Positions 17,512 through 25,528 of a DNA stretch of 64,000 nucleotides are shown in pieces. The position numbers and the translations under genes are program-made. The number at the start of each line of letters is the position of its first letter. Positions within the stretch are counted from its first letter, which is position 1. The stretch covers positions 62,001 to 126,000 of the forward strand of contig JBBDUV010000047.1 of NCBI GenBank assembly GCA_040903745.1, given 5' to 3'. The stretch comes from M55B112 sp040903745. GTDB taxonomy: Bacteria; Bacteroidota; Bacteroidia; Bacteroidales; GCA-2748055. The notes under the pieces are model-generated. The model was not told the origin of the DNA. It saw nothing but the letters and a program-made list of their open reading frames with translations, and did not search any database.

Positions 17512-18021
17512 TTATTGTGTTTTCTTTTTTGACATAATCGCAAAAAAGATCCCGGTCAGACCCATAATTATCGCTAAACCGAAAATAATCCTGTAAAGAG
17601 AGGGTATTCCAGCGAAGGTGAACTCCTGGATGCCCTCAGCAGTTGGGGGCTCGGCAAGGGGAGCCTCAATGGCAATCTCTTCTTCAGGAGAGAAAAAACG
17701 TTCGCTGAGAGAGATCTCCATGCTTTTTTTATGACCCATCCCATCATCTGCAATGATCTTCCAGGTTCCCGTCTGGTCGGGGGTAAAACTGAATTTTCCA
17801 TGGATGTCAGTTTTTCCTTCCTGGAAAAGTTTTTCGGAATCAGGGGAATAAATCATCATTTTCATACCGGGTATCTCATGATGACCGGAATAGGCGGCCC
17901 GGACAACCATAAACGGGGGTTTTTCTTCTGCTTTCAACTCAACACCGTGAGAAAAAACCTGCACGCTTACCAATAGCAACAGGAAGATAACCAGGAGCAT
18001 TTTCAAATCAGAAGTATTCAT
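17512..18021 (-). CDS. nikL: NikL-like auxiliary subunit of the nickel transporter
   Basis: A 169-residue protein with an N-terminal signal or membrane anchor (residues 7-24), a beta-rich extracytoplasmic domain of about 100 residues, and a C-terminal membrane segment (YRIIFGLAIIMGLTGIFFAIM) ending in lysines. HGV directly after the signal segment may place a histidine at the new N-terminus to bind nickel. Between NikM and NikQ, nickel ECF systems carry NikL or NikN small subunits, and this layout (DUF4198-like domain plus C-terminal anchor) fits NikL. Assignment rests on layout and position rather than strong sequence motifs. Confidence 0.7.
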   Translation of the reverse strand: MNTSDLKMLLVIFLLLLVSVQVFSHGVELKAEEKPPFMVVRAAYSGHHEIPGMKMMIYSPDSEKLFQEGKTDIHGKFSFTPDQTGTWKIIADDGMGHKKSMEISLSERFFSPEEEIAIEAPLAEPPTAEGIQEFTFAGIPSLYRIIFGLAIIMGLTGIFFAIMSKKKTQ

Positions 18022-18032
18022 TGGATTGTAGT

Positions 18033-18608
18033 TTAAGCAATTACTTCAGGTTTTACTTTGAGTAGAAATTTTACTGATGAAAGGGTCAATACCGCTTCCA
18101 TGAGTCCGGTGAGCAGGTAAACCGAGAAAAAATATGCGATTTCCGTACCGTATCCGGAAAGCATAAATTCACCTGCCATGAGGACCGCGGGGAGGGTGAC
18201 TCCCAAAAATCCTGCTAACCCTGCCCGGGCCAGGACAGAAATTTTTTTTAATTCCCAGATCTTCCATGCAGCGAACGCACCGGCCGACATATTCAATGTG
18301 TTAACACCCAGGGAAAGAAGACCCCCGTGCTGAAAAATGAGTGACTGGAAGATCAGGGCAGTAAATATCACGGGAACGGACCTTCGTCCGAGGATAATGC
18401 CTGCTAATCCGTATAATCCGGGATGTACAGAGGTTCCGGCCAGGGGTATGTGTATGGTGGATACAGCAAACAGGGCTGCTGCAATTATTCCCATCCTGGG
18501 GATTTCCTCCTGCGAGGTATTCCTGGTGGACATATAGATCAACCCACCGCTTACTGCCAGAGCCACTACAGAAAGTTCCGTGCTTATAATACCATCTGAA
18601 ATATGCAT
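18033..18608 (-). CDS. nikM: Nickel ECF transporter substrate-binding protein (NikM/CbiM type)
   Basis: A 191-residue integral membrane protein that binds the metal ion. It starts with MHISDGIIS, the family N-terminus in which the amino group, His2 and a later His (in STIHIPLAGTSVHPG) coordinate the ion in known CbiM/NikM structures. GTSVHPGLYGLAG and FQHGGLLSLGVNTLNMSAGAF are further family motifs. About six hydrophobic segments are seen. It is the first gene of the operon and starts just downstream of a -7 box and a double palindromic operator. Confidence 0.94.
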   Translation of the reverse strand: MHISDGIISTELSVVALAVSGGLIYMSTRNTSQEEIPRMGIIAAALFAVSTIHIPLAGTSVHPGLYGLAGIILGRRSVPVIFTALIFQSLIFQHGGLLSLGVNTLNMSAGAFAAWKIWELKKISVLARAGLAGFLGVTLPAVLMAGEFMLSGYGTEIAYFFSVYLLTGLMEAVLTLSSVKFLLKVKPEVIA

Positions 18609-18663
18609 ATCAATTTATATTTTCAAATCAAATTTCTCCATTGTTGGGGCCCCCGGACTTTAA

Positions 18664-18726
18664 GCGTGTTACTGCTTTGGTAAATTACACAAAATCGTGT
18701 CACTAATTTGCATAAACATAACACGC
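18664..18726 (-). promoter_or_regulatory. Two tandem NikR-like operators in front of nikM
   Basis: Site 1 is GTGTTAC (18666-18672), 11 bases, ATTACAC (18684-18690). Site 2 is GTGTCAC (18697-18703), 14 bases, ATAACAC (18718-18724). Both resemble the GTGTTAC-N13/14-GTAACAC pattern described for NikR in some groups. The outer ends also form an 8-bp inverted repeat (GCGTGTTA at 18664 with TAACACGC at 18719). The sites start right after the -7 box, so a bound repressor would block the promoter. The cognate regulator gene is not in the window. Confidence 0.6.
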
Positions 18727-18732
18727 ATCCTG

Positions 18733-18740
18733 CAAATATA
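18733..18740 (-). promoter_or_regulatory. -7 box of the nik-lar operon
   Basis: Minus strand TATATTTG, a full match to TAnnTTTG, placed immediately upstream of the paired palindromes and about 125 bases before the nikM ATG. No TTTG at -33 was found with normal spacing, which would suit a regulated promoter. Confidence 0.6.
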
Positions 18741-18887
18741 GAATTCTGTATGGAAAAGTACGTGTATCTCAAAAAAATAAACTAAAGAAAAAAACAGGAT
18801 TTAGCATTCTATTAACATTATTTATAGCCGTCTATTAAGTTGACAATACGATGGAGGGGTATAATTCAAGTTTTCTCTGATTGTGAT

Positions 18888-20183
18888 TTAATTCGAATCT
18901 TCTTCAGAAGCGAAATCGCTTTCCCGGTTCTTTGCTGACATAAGGCTTCTCCAGTCTTCGCCTGTTGGGTTTTGGAATACCCTGAGTCCGAATTCAGGAA
19001 CCACAGCCATGATATGGTCGAATATATCGGCCTGAATCGCTTCATAATTGGCCCAGGCCTGGTCTTTGCTAAAAACATATATTTCGATGGGGATGCCTTT
19101 TTCCGTGGGTTGGAGGTGTCTGACGAGGAATGTCATGTCTGAATGGATCATGGGGTGGTTCTTCAGGTAGAGTTCAAGGTATTTTCTGAATGTTCCGATA
19201 TTTGTCAGTCTGCGGCCATTGATCCGGTTGGATGTATCTGCTCCTACTTTTTTATTGAAATCTTCTATCTCTTTCTCCTTCTGCTCCAGGTATTTCCGGA
19301 GAATCCTGATCTCCTTGTATTTTTCGATTGTTTCATTATCGACGAACCGTACACTTTGCATGTCAATATTAATTGATCGCTTGATGCGGCGCCCACCGGA
19401 CTCCTCCATCCCTCTCCAGTTATTGAATGATTCGGACACAAGGGCATAGGTAGGAATTGTTGCGATGGTCTTGTCCCAGTTCTGGACTTTTACAACATTC
19501 AGCCCAATATCGATCACATCGCCATCGGCGTTGTATTTCGGCATAGAGATCCAGTCACCCACATTTACCATTTTATTTCCGGCAATCTGGATGCTGGCAA
19601 CGAGTCCCAGAATAGTGTCCTTGAATACCAGCATCAGTACTGCCGCGAATGCACCAAGTCCGGTTAAAAGTCCTCCTACCGATTTATCGGTCAGGATAGA
19701 AATAGCTACCAGGGCAGCTACAATATAGATCAGGATCTTGACAAGCTGCACGTATCCTTTAATATTTCTTCCTCTAGAAACCGGAAGATTCATATAGATT
19801 TCATGAAGTGCACTGATGAGTGAATCGAGTACCAGAGCAATGATCAGGATAATATATAATTCAGTAATCACCTTGATAAACCCCACCAGTCCGGGGACAT
19901 CGACAAAGAATACTACCGTTGCATTGACCACCAGGGCGGGAGCGATATGGGCAATGCGGGAAAATAGTCTCTTTTTCAGAAGGATATCATCATATCTGTT
20001 TTTTGATGTTTTTATCATGTTTCCTACCAGACGGATGAGGATAAATTTGACAATCCGGTCGGCCAGGAAGGCCAATAGGGCGATCAGCAAAAGCACAGTA
20101 AAGTTTTCCAGCAAATTTGACCACTGCTCTGACAATCCTGTATTTTCAAGAAATAGACGGTATTTAGATAAAAGATTCTCCAT
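18888..20183 (-). CDS. Mechanosensitive ion channel family protein (YbdG/MscM-like)
   Basis: A 431-residue inner-membrane MscS-family protein. Four to five hydrophobic segments occupy residues 1-175; the pore-lining helix is GLLTGLGAFAAVLMLVFKDTILGLVASIQ, with the Gly/Ala pattern of MscS. The beta domain follows (VGDWISMPKYNADGDVIDIGLNVVKVQNWDKTIATIPT), and the C-terminal half has the insert and the WANYEAIQADIFDHIMAVVPEFGLRVFQNPTG ending typical of the YbdG group rather than of MscS itself. The protein should release solutes or sense osmotic stress. It is a single-gene unit with TAAATTTG as a possible -7 box at 20211-20218. Confidence 0.9.
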   Translation of the reverse strand: MENLLSKYRLFLENTGLSEQWSNLLENFTVLLLIALLAFLADRIVKFILIRLVGNMIKTSKNRYDDILLKKRLFSRIAHIAPALVVNATVVFFVDVPGLVGFIKVITELYIILIIALVLDSLISALHEIYMNLPVSRGRNIKGYVQLVKILIYIVAALVAISILTDKSVGGLLTGLGAFAAVLMLVFKDTILGLVASIQIAGNKMVNVGDWISMPKYNADGDVIDIGLNVVKVQNWDKTIATIPTYALVSESFNNWRGMEESGGRRIKRSINIDMQSVRFVDNETIEKYKEIRILRKYLEQKEKEIEDFNKKVGADTSNRINGRRLTNIGTFRKYLELYLKNHPMIHSDMTFLVRHLQPTEKGIPIEIYVFSKDQAWANYEAIQADIFDHIMAVVPEFGLRVFQNPTGEDWRSLMSAKNRESDFASEEDSN

Positions 20184-20291
20184 TATGTGGGGACTTTATT
20201 ATTCAAAGATCAAATTTAAAATTAAATTCAGGTATTTTATAGGAATTTAGATAAGTTTTCTTTGTGTGGGTATAACATTAATGAGATTAAT

Positions 20292-20299
20292 TATATTTG
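20292..20299 (+). promoter_or_regulatory. -7 box for the ECF sigma gene
   Basis: TATATTTG, a full TAnnTTTG match, about 44 bases before the sigma factor ATG. A TTTG lies 27 bases upstream of it, farther than the usual 19-21. Confidence 0.5.
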
Positions 20300-20342
20300 T
20301 CATTCGGCTGAAATGGAACCAACTGATTTACTTTAAGATTTC

Positions 20343-20921
20343 ATGAAGAAATTCTCAGATGAAGATATCATACGTGGTCTCAGGAAACGGGACAACGATG
20401 TAATACAATTCATATACACGGAGAATTTCGGGATGGTCAGCTCTATGGTTCTGAAAAACAGTGGGTCCGATGATGATTCTGAAGATGTGTTCCAGGAAGC
20501 CCTGATCATCGTTTTCAAGCGGTTGCGGGAGGAGCCCGATTTTGAGTTGACCAGCACATTTTCCACCTTTCTTTATTCTGTTGCCAGGCTGATCTGGCTG
20601 AAGAAGATCAGGGAGGACAAGAAAATGGAAGTTACGGAGTTGAAGAGGGAGATGGAGGAGTTTATTGAGTTCGAAGAGCCGCCCCCGGTGCAGGATAAGG
20701 ATTTGAGGATGGCTGTATACCAGCGCAATCTAATTCTTATTCCGGAAGATTGTCAGAAGATACTTGTTCTTACCGGGCAGAATATCTCAGCGAAGGAGAT
20801 CGCTGAGAAGTTGGGTTTCAGGAGTGATACCTATGTTAGGAAGCGAAGGCATTTTTGCAAGGAATTTCTGGCGAACCGCATTAAGGAGGACAAAGCGTAC
20901 CAGGCGTTGCTGGATGACTAA
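20343..20921 (+). CDS. ECF-type RNA polymerase sigma factor
   Basis: A 192-residue sigma-70 family protein with region 2 (FIYTENFGMVSSMVLKNSGSDDDSEDVFQEALIIVFKRL, where the DDxEDVFQEA signature is clear) at residues 21-80 and region 4 (NISAKEIAEKLGFRSDTYVRKRRHFCKEFL) near the C-terminus. There is no region 3, so it is an ECF sigma. It would redirect RNA polymerase to a small regulon, normally under control of an anti-sigma protein. The TPR/anti-sigma-like gene at 24731 is the best candidate partner. It is convergent with the CHAT protease gene, with 119 bases between stops. Confidence 0.92.
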   Translation: MKKFSDEDIIRGLRKRDNDVIQFIYTENFGMVSSMVLKNSGSDDDSEDVFQEALIIVFKRLREEPDFELTSTFSTFLYSVARLIWLKKIREDKKMEVTELKREMEEFIEFEEPPPVQDKDLRMAVYQRNLILIPEDCQKILVLTGQNISAKEIAEKLGFRSDTYVRKRRHFCKEFLANRIKEDKAYQALLDD

Positions 20922-20992
20922 GCTTGAACTTTCAACACACTTATCTTTCTCCCGGTCTATCTTTCCAATTACATGTTTGCTTGCTTGCATAC

Positions 20993-21032
20993 CTATCTAC
21001 CTATCTACCTATCTACCTATCTGCCTATCTGC
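20993..21032. repeat. Five 8-bp tandem repeats
   Basis: CTATCTAC three times, then CTATCTGC twice, without interruption, in the space between the convergent sigma and CHAT genes. The units are short enough for slippage to change copy number; no effect on a gene is expected here. Confidence 0.85.
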
Positions 21033-21040
21033 CTAATTAT

Positions 21041-23842
21041 CTAACTAACAATCTGTTTATTGCTCTTAAAGATTTTTCTTATCTGCTTTTTATAAGTAAA
21101 TAGCAGAATGAGTAGTGTTAATCCTGTTATAATAACTGCCAGATAGAAACCTGCAGATCTGCTGTGTAGCGGACTGTTGTTACCCACTATCATGAAAGCT
21201 GACCAGAAGTAGGGGTTGGCTTTCAGTTTGTCGGAGGAGGTTATATAGTCTATTTTGGCTTCCCGGAGCGCTCTCTTTTTGTTTCTACCTTTTTTGAGGT
21301 AGTTATAGAATCCACTCATCAGTTCGGCGCTGGACTGGTCCGATACCTGCCAGAGGGTCATGACAATACTGGGGCAACCCGCGTAGATAAAACCACGGGC
21401 CATGCTCATCATTCCCTCACCCTTTTGCATTTTACCGTATCCACTGGAGCAGGAGCTCAGCACCACCATTTCTGCGTTCAGCTTCATGTTATAGATCTCA
21501 TAGGTAAAGAGGTTATGGTCCTGGGTGGTATCGCTAAAATCTCTGGCAAAAGCCAGTTTCGAGAACATCGGGTTTTCGTCATCCATGATCGTATGCATGG
21601 CAAGGTGCAGAACTTTGTAATCGGAAGCGTATTGTTTAAAGTTGCTCTCCGTAGCTTCGTAGTCCATAAACACTTCAGAGGGCATGGTTTTGGAAATGTA
21701 TTCGACCTCTCTTTTTGCACCTGGCAGCGGCATCAGGAAATCGGGATTTGACTGGCGGTTCCAGACCAGTGGAACATCGTCATCCAGAAGGTTCTCATAT
21801 TCTGGCGCAAAGGCCAGCACTTTTGCATGCGGTGATTTTGTCCTGATCCTTTCACTGAAAAGCAGGGTGGAGGAATGGGAATAACCGACTGACAAGTCAT
21901 GAATAAGGTAGGGCAGATCGCGGTAATTGATATACTCTTTATCGACATCGGCTGTGATAAACGAATCGAAGGGGAGGTACATGATGGCTCCGTCGGGCAC
22001 AAAAGTAATCTCGCGACTGTCGGTTACATCAAGCACGGGCTTTACAAGGACCTCATAAAACATTTGTCCGAGCGTTACATATTCCCTGTAGGTTTCCCGA
22101 ACATTTTTACTGAAATCCTGGTTTTGAAGCAGTTTATAGTATGCAAAGCAGTTTTCATGGAATTCAGGTTCAATTTTCTGTGTAAGCACCTTGATCTGTT
22201 TCTTATCGATTATAAAAGTGGTCAATATAGAATCAGACAAAACATATTCTACAATACATTCATTTTTTTTGAGTTTTTCCTGTGCCTCCTTCAGTGTAAT
22301 GAAATTCGGTTTATATTTTAATTCAAAATATCGGGGGTAGTTTCTTTCTATGGAATCAATAAGAGAATTGTAATTATCTTTTAGCTTAAAAAAAGAATTA
22401 TTATAATTTCTCAACACTTCTTCGTTTGGTTTAATCTTAGACTTTTCTTCATATATTAGTTCAGTATATGCTTCTATTTTTCTTGTTAAGTTTATTTCAT
22501 TATTTTTTACTTCAGGGGGTAGCCCAGAAAAATGCATTGCTTCACCACCTTTAATTTCAGAATATAAAGAAAAGGCTTTCATGTTTTCTGCATATTGAAA
22601 TGCTTTTTCTAAGTATTCATGATTAGCAGTGATATTAAATAATTTTGAGGCTACATCAACTGCTTCATGAATAATAGTAATTCTTTTTTGAGATTCTAAG
22701 TGAATACTCTCAGGATTTCTCATATGTAGCCTGAAAACTTTTAAATATTCTATACTTCTAGAGTAGTTTTCTAATGAAAGTTTTAAATCATTAATATTAT
22801 TAGTTTCATTGTATAACTTTCGAGCTGCATCTGCGTACAATTTGAAGAAATCAATAATATCTCTATTATAAGCGCGTTCATTCAAAATGTTATAAGCAGC
22901 ATCAGAGTTATTATTTATATCTGATAATTTATTAATAGTCGTTGATAACCAAGCAATGCAATTATTATAATTCCCTTTTAAGTAATGTATATTACCAATT
23001 AATAAATATGTTTGATATAGCTTTTCAAATGAAGTCGATTCAGTATTATTCGTAATTTCTAAATTATTTAATAAATATTGCAGTGCAATATCATAATTCC
23101 CCAATTTAACATTTATAGAGGCTACCCTAAAGTTGTACAACATATGCAATGGGCTATTTGGATATAAACACTTATCGTATATATCTTTAGCAGTGTTAGT
23201 CTCAATTAATGCTAATTCAAGTTTAGACATTCTACTATATGCTTCTGCTAGAAATAAGTGCTTATAGTAATCTAATCTTGGATTATTAGCTACAAATCCT
23301 AGCTCATTTAGAAATGAAATTGCTTCTTCAATTCTATCCTGAGTAATTAAAATATTAAAAAGATTAATATATGGTTTTACAAATACATCCGTATTTAATG
23401 GCATGTGAGTACTAAAGAAGTCAAGACAATAATTATAATACAATTCTGCTTCACTAAAATCTGAAAAACTGTAGTAAACATTACCCTTATTGTTATATAT
23501 ATAACCTAAAAACTCTGAGTTAGGATCATGCTCTGAAAAGTAATTCTCCGCAATATTTAAGTGCTTAAGTGCTTTTTGAAAATTATTTAGATTTCTGTAA
23601 ATAACACTTAAATTCACATGTGTTGAAGCTGTTTTTGAATGGAATTTACCTAGAGATGCTTCCTGTAATTCCAGTGTCTTAAGAAGATAATATTCAGCAC
23701 TATCGTAATTGCCTTGTTTTAAGTAATTAAATCCGGGTTTGTTATATGAGTCAATAAGTTTCTTTGTATCAATATACTCTTGTCCAATTATAGTATTGAT
23801 AAATCCTAATCCAAGAGATAATATGTAGATTATTGTTTTCAC
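21041..23842 (-). CDS. TPR-CHAT protein (caspase-like protease), membrane-anchored
   Basis: A large protein with an N-terminal signal segment, a long run of TPR-like helical repeats (about residues 25-430), a helical linker, and a C-terminal CHAT domain (roughly 600-890). The CHAT catalytic pair is visible: H750 in HLAMH and C798 in LSSCSSGYG, counted from the start used here; downstream MSMARGFIYAGCPSIVMTLWQVSD is also typical. A last membrane helix (LAVIITGLTLLILLF) precedes a lysine-rich tail. GTG at 23842 is preferred because it starts a clean signal peptide; the longer frame from 23923 would put 27 odd residues in front. The gene is divergent from the small peptide gene at 24052. The N-terminal half is AT-richer than the CHAT half. 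Confidence 0.88.
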   Translation of the reverse strand: MKTIIYILSLGLGFINTIIGQEYIDTKKLIDSYNKPGFNYLKQGNYDSAEYYLLKTLELQEASLGKFHSKTASTHVNLSVIYRNLNNFQKALKHLNIAENYFSEHDPNSEFLGYIYNNKGNVYYSFSDFSEAELYYNYCLDFFSTHMPLNTDVFVKPYINLFNILITQDRIEEAISFLNELGFVANNPRLDYYKHLFLAEAYSRMSKLELALIETNTAKDIYDKCLYPNSPLHMLYNFRVASINVKLGNYDIALQYLLNNLEITNNTESTSFEKLYQTYLLIGNIHYLKGNYNNCIAWLSTTINKLSDINNNSDAAYNILNERAYNRDIIDFFKLYADAARKLYNETNNINDLKLSLENYSRSIEYLKVFRLHMRNPESIHLESQKRITIIHEAVDVASKLFNITANHEYLEKAFQYAENMKAFSLYSEIKGGEAMHFSGLPPEVKNNEINLTRKIEAYTELIYEEKSKIKPNEEVLRNYNNSFFKLKDNYNSLIDSIERNYPRYFELKYKPNFITLKEAQEKLKKNECIVEYVLSDSILTTFIIDKKQIKVLTQKIEPEFHENCFAYYKLLQNQDFSKNVRETYREYVTLGQMFYEVLVKPVLDVTDSREITFVPDGAIMYLPFDSFITADVDKEYINYRDLPYLIHDLSVGYSHSSTLLFSERIRTKSPHAKVLAFAPEYENLLDDDVPLVWNRQSNPDFLMPLPGAKREVEYISKTMPSEVFMDYEATESNFKQYASDYKVLHLAMHTIMDDENPMFSKLAFARDFSDTTQDHNLFTYEIYNMKLNAEMVVLSSCSSGYGKMQKGEGMMSMARGFIYAGCPSIVMTLWQVSDQSSAELMSGFYNYLKKGRNKKRALREAKIDYITSSDKLKANPYFWSAFMIVGNNSPLHSRSAGFYLAVIITGLTLLILLFTYKKQIRKIFKSNKQIVS

Positions 23843-24051
23843 GATGTTTAAAAAAAGTAAAATAATTTCATGATTACAAATAGAATGGTATTTATTTATA
23901 TTTCGTAAAGTACATAAAAGCAAATAGTTAAGACTTCGATCAATTATTTTTTTATTTTTCTGTTTTTATTTGGGTAACGTTTGGGGTGTTTTTGGAATAA
24001 AGGGTTGAACGATCAACAAAACATGTATGAACCCTAATTAACAAAAACGTC

Positions 24052-24189
24052 ATGAAAACATTAAAAACAACAATCGATTCTTTTGTAACGGATGCAATTA
24101 CAAGAAATGAAATGAATTATCTTTTTGGAGGAGGTGAACCAATAGATATGATTATTCCTCCTGATGATGATGATGAAGAGCCGAAATAG
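24052..24189 (+). CDS. 45-residue GG-motif peptide with acidic tail
   Basis: ATG at 24052 to TAG at 24189. The sequence reads MKTLKTTIDSFVTDAITRNE, then MNYLFGGGEP, then IDMIIPPDDDDEEPK. The segment TRNEMNYLFGG resembles the LSxxEMxxIxGG leader of Bacteroidota ribosomal peptide precursors, in which a protease cuts after the double glycine. The part after the GG is short, proline-bearing and very acidic (DDDDEE). It is divergent from the TPR-CHAT gene and followed by a hairpin. It is shorter than common gene-calling limits. I do not know a characterised homologue; a role as substrate or signal for the CHAT protein is inference from position. Confidence 0.6.
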   Translation: MKTLKTTIDSFVTDAITRNEMNYLFGGGEPIDMIIPPDDDDEEPK

Positions 24190-24212
24190 TTAAACTCAAC
24201 AAAGAATTTTTG

Positions 24213-24238
24213 CACTCCTGACATTTTTTGTCAGAGTG
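24213..24238 (+). terminator. Hairpin after the GG-motif peptide gene
   Basis: CACTCCTGACA (24213-24223) pairs with TGTCAGAGTG (24229-24238) with one bulged base, around a T-rich loop, 24 bases after the stop codon. It has no long T run behind it, so it may be a processing or stability hairpin instead of a strict terminator. Confidence 0.45.
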
Positions 24239-24730
24239 GGACCTTCAACAGTTGCGAAAACGTTCGAACTGTCATGTGTAGAAAAATATATAGCCGGGGA
24301 GTATGCAACGACATGCGGTACCGGAAGATATAGGACAAGCACCCTTGTGTTTCTTTCATAGAGCTTCAATGTATCATTGCATTGAGTCGCCAAATGGAAG
24401 ATATATCAAGAAGGAAAGTTAGATTCTTCCATTGAGCCGAAGTAGTTCATGCTGCTTTAAGCGACACGGATGACTTTAACAGACCAACAGGAGGTAATTA
24501 TATTCTTGAGCAGGGAAAAGCGGTTGGATAGCTTTTGGCTGACTGAATGCATAAAAACTGAATGTGCTATGTCCACCCTTCAGTGAAACATAAAGTGGCA
24601 CTGAGGCCGGAACAAACCAGACAGATGACCAGTGAACCATCGGGTTTCATCGGCCCGCAGTAATTAAAATCTACTGAAAAGCTGGAGCACTCCGGATTGT
24701 TATACATGAAATATTAATTTATATACTGAT
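24239..24730. other. Intergenic region before the anti-sigma-like gene
   Basis: Almost 500 bases with scattered stops in all frames. I see no coding frame that looks real; a 65-codon minus-strand frame has no recognisable features. It may hold the promoter of the gene at 24731 and perhaps the sigma factor's own target promoter. Confidence 0.4.
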
Positions 24731-25483
24731 ATGAAACGAGACAGACATTTTATCCAGAAATACCTCGATAATGACCTTTCAGACAAGGACATGAAGAGGT
24801 TTGAAGCAGATCTCGAAGTCAGTTCTCAACTTCAAAACGACCTGGCATTATACCGGGAAATTGATGAAGCGCTAACCGATACGGAAGTATTGGGATTCAG
24901 AGAACAGCTTACAGATTTGCGACGAGAAAAACAAAAAGGTGGAGGGACCGGAAAGGGACCGATCCGCTTTACAAAACCATGGCATTATGCTGCAACGGCA
25001 GCAATTGCACTGTTCCTGGCCATTGGCCTGGCATCTATACTTGACAGGCCCTTGGATAACAAGGACCTGCTTAAAAAGTACTACAAACCTTATGAGGTGG
25101 CATTGATCAACAGGTCAGACAATTCAACGGTCGACCTGATCCTGAAAAATGCAGAGATCCTCTATCAGAGGGGAGAGTTTAAGCAAGCTGCCATATATTT
25201 TGAAAAGGTGCTGGAAGAGCAACCTGATCTGGCAGGAACCAACCTCTATACAGGTATATCGTATTATGAACTTGAACGATATTACGATGCCAAAAATTCA
25301 TTGAACAGGGTGATCGAACACAACGATAACCTCTACATTGAACAGGCTGAGTGGTACCTGGGACTCTGCTTCCTCGCTCTCGAAGAGAATGATCGGGCAA
25401 TAAGACAATTTGCCAGGATCGCTTCAGGCAACAGTGATAAGGCAACTGATGCCAGAAAGTTGCTGAGAAAGATCCGTAGATAG
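24731..25483 (+). CDS. Membrane anti-sigma-like protein with TPR domain
   Basis: A 250-residue protein in three parts. Residues 1-65 are a helical segment (HFIQKYLDNDLSDKDMKRFEADLEVSS...) like the N-terminus of anti-sigma proteins, without the zinc-binding HxxxCxxC. Residues 85-104 form one membrane helix. Residues 125-250 are TPR repeats (ILYQRGEFKQAAIYFEKVLE, LYTGISYYELERYYDAKNSL, WYLGLCFLALEENDRAIRQF), which would lie in the periplasm. This arrangement is common in Bacteroidota next to ECF sigma genes. Together with the sigma gene and TPR-CHAT gene nearby, it is the natural candidate to hold the sigma factor at the membrane until a signal arrives. Confidence 0.75.
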   Translation: MKRDRHFIQKYLDNDLSDKDMKRFEADLEVSSQLQNDLALYREIDEALTDTEVLGFREQLTDLRREKQKGGGTGKGPIRFTKPWHYAATAAIALFLAIGLASILDRPLDNKDLLKKYYKPYEVALINRSDNSTVDLILKNAEILYQRGEFKQAAIYFEKVLEEQPDLAGTNLYTGISYYELERYYDAKNSLNRVIEHNDNLYIEQAEWYLGLCFLALEENDRAIRQFARIASGNSDKATDARKLLRKIRR

Positions 25484-25528
25484 CAGAGACAACAGTTCAG
25501 CGGAACAATACACGCTTTTTATTGTGAA

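Noticed and set aside
24196..24393. A 65-codon minus-strand frame between the peptide and anti-sigma-like genes
   Set aside because: No recognisable features, no promoter, and it covers the hairpin after the peptide gene.
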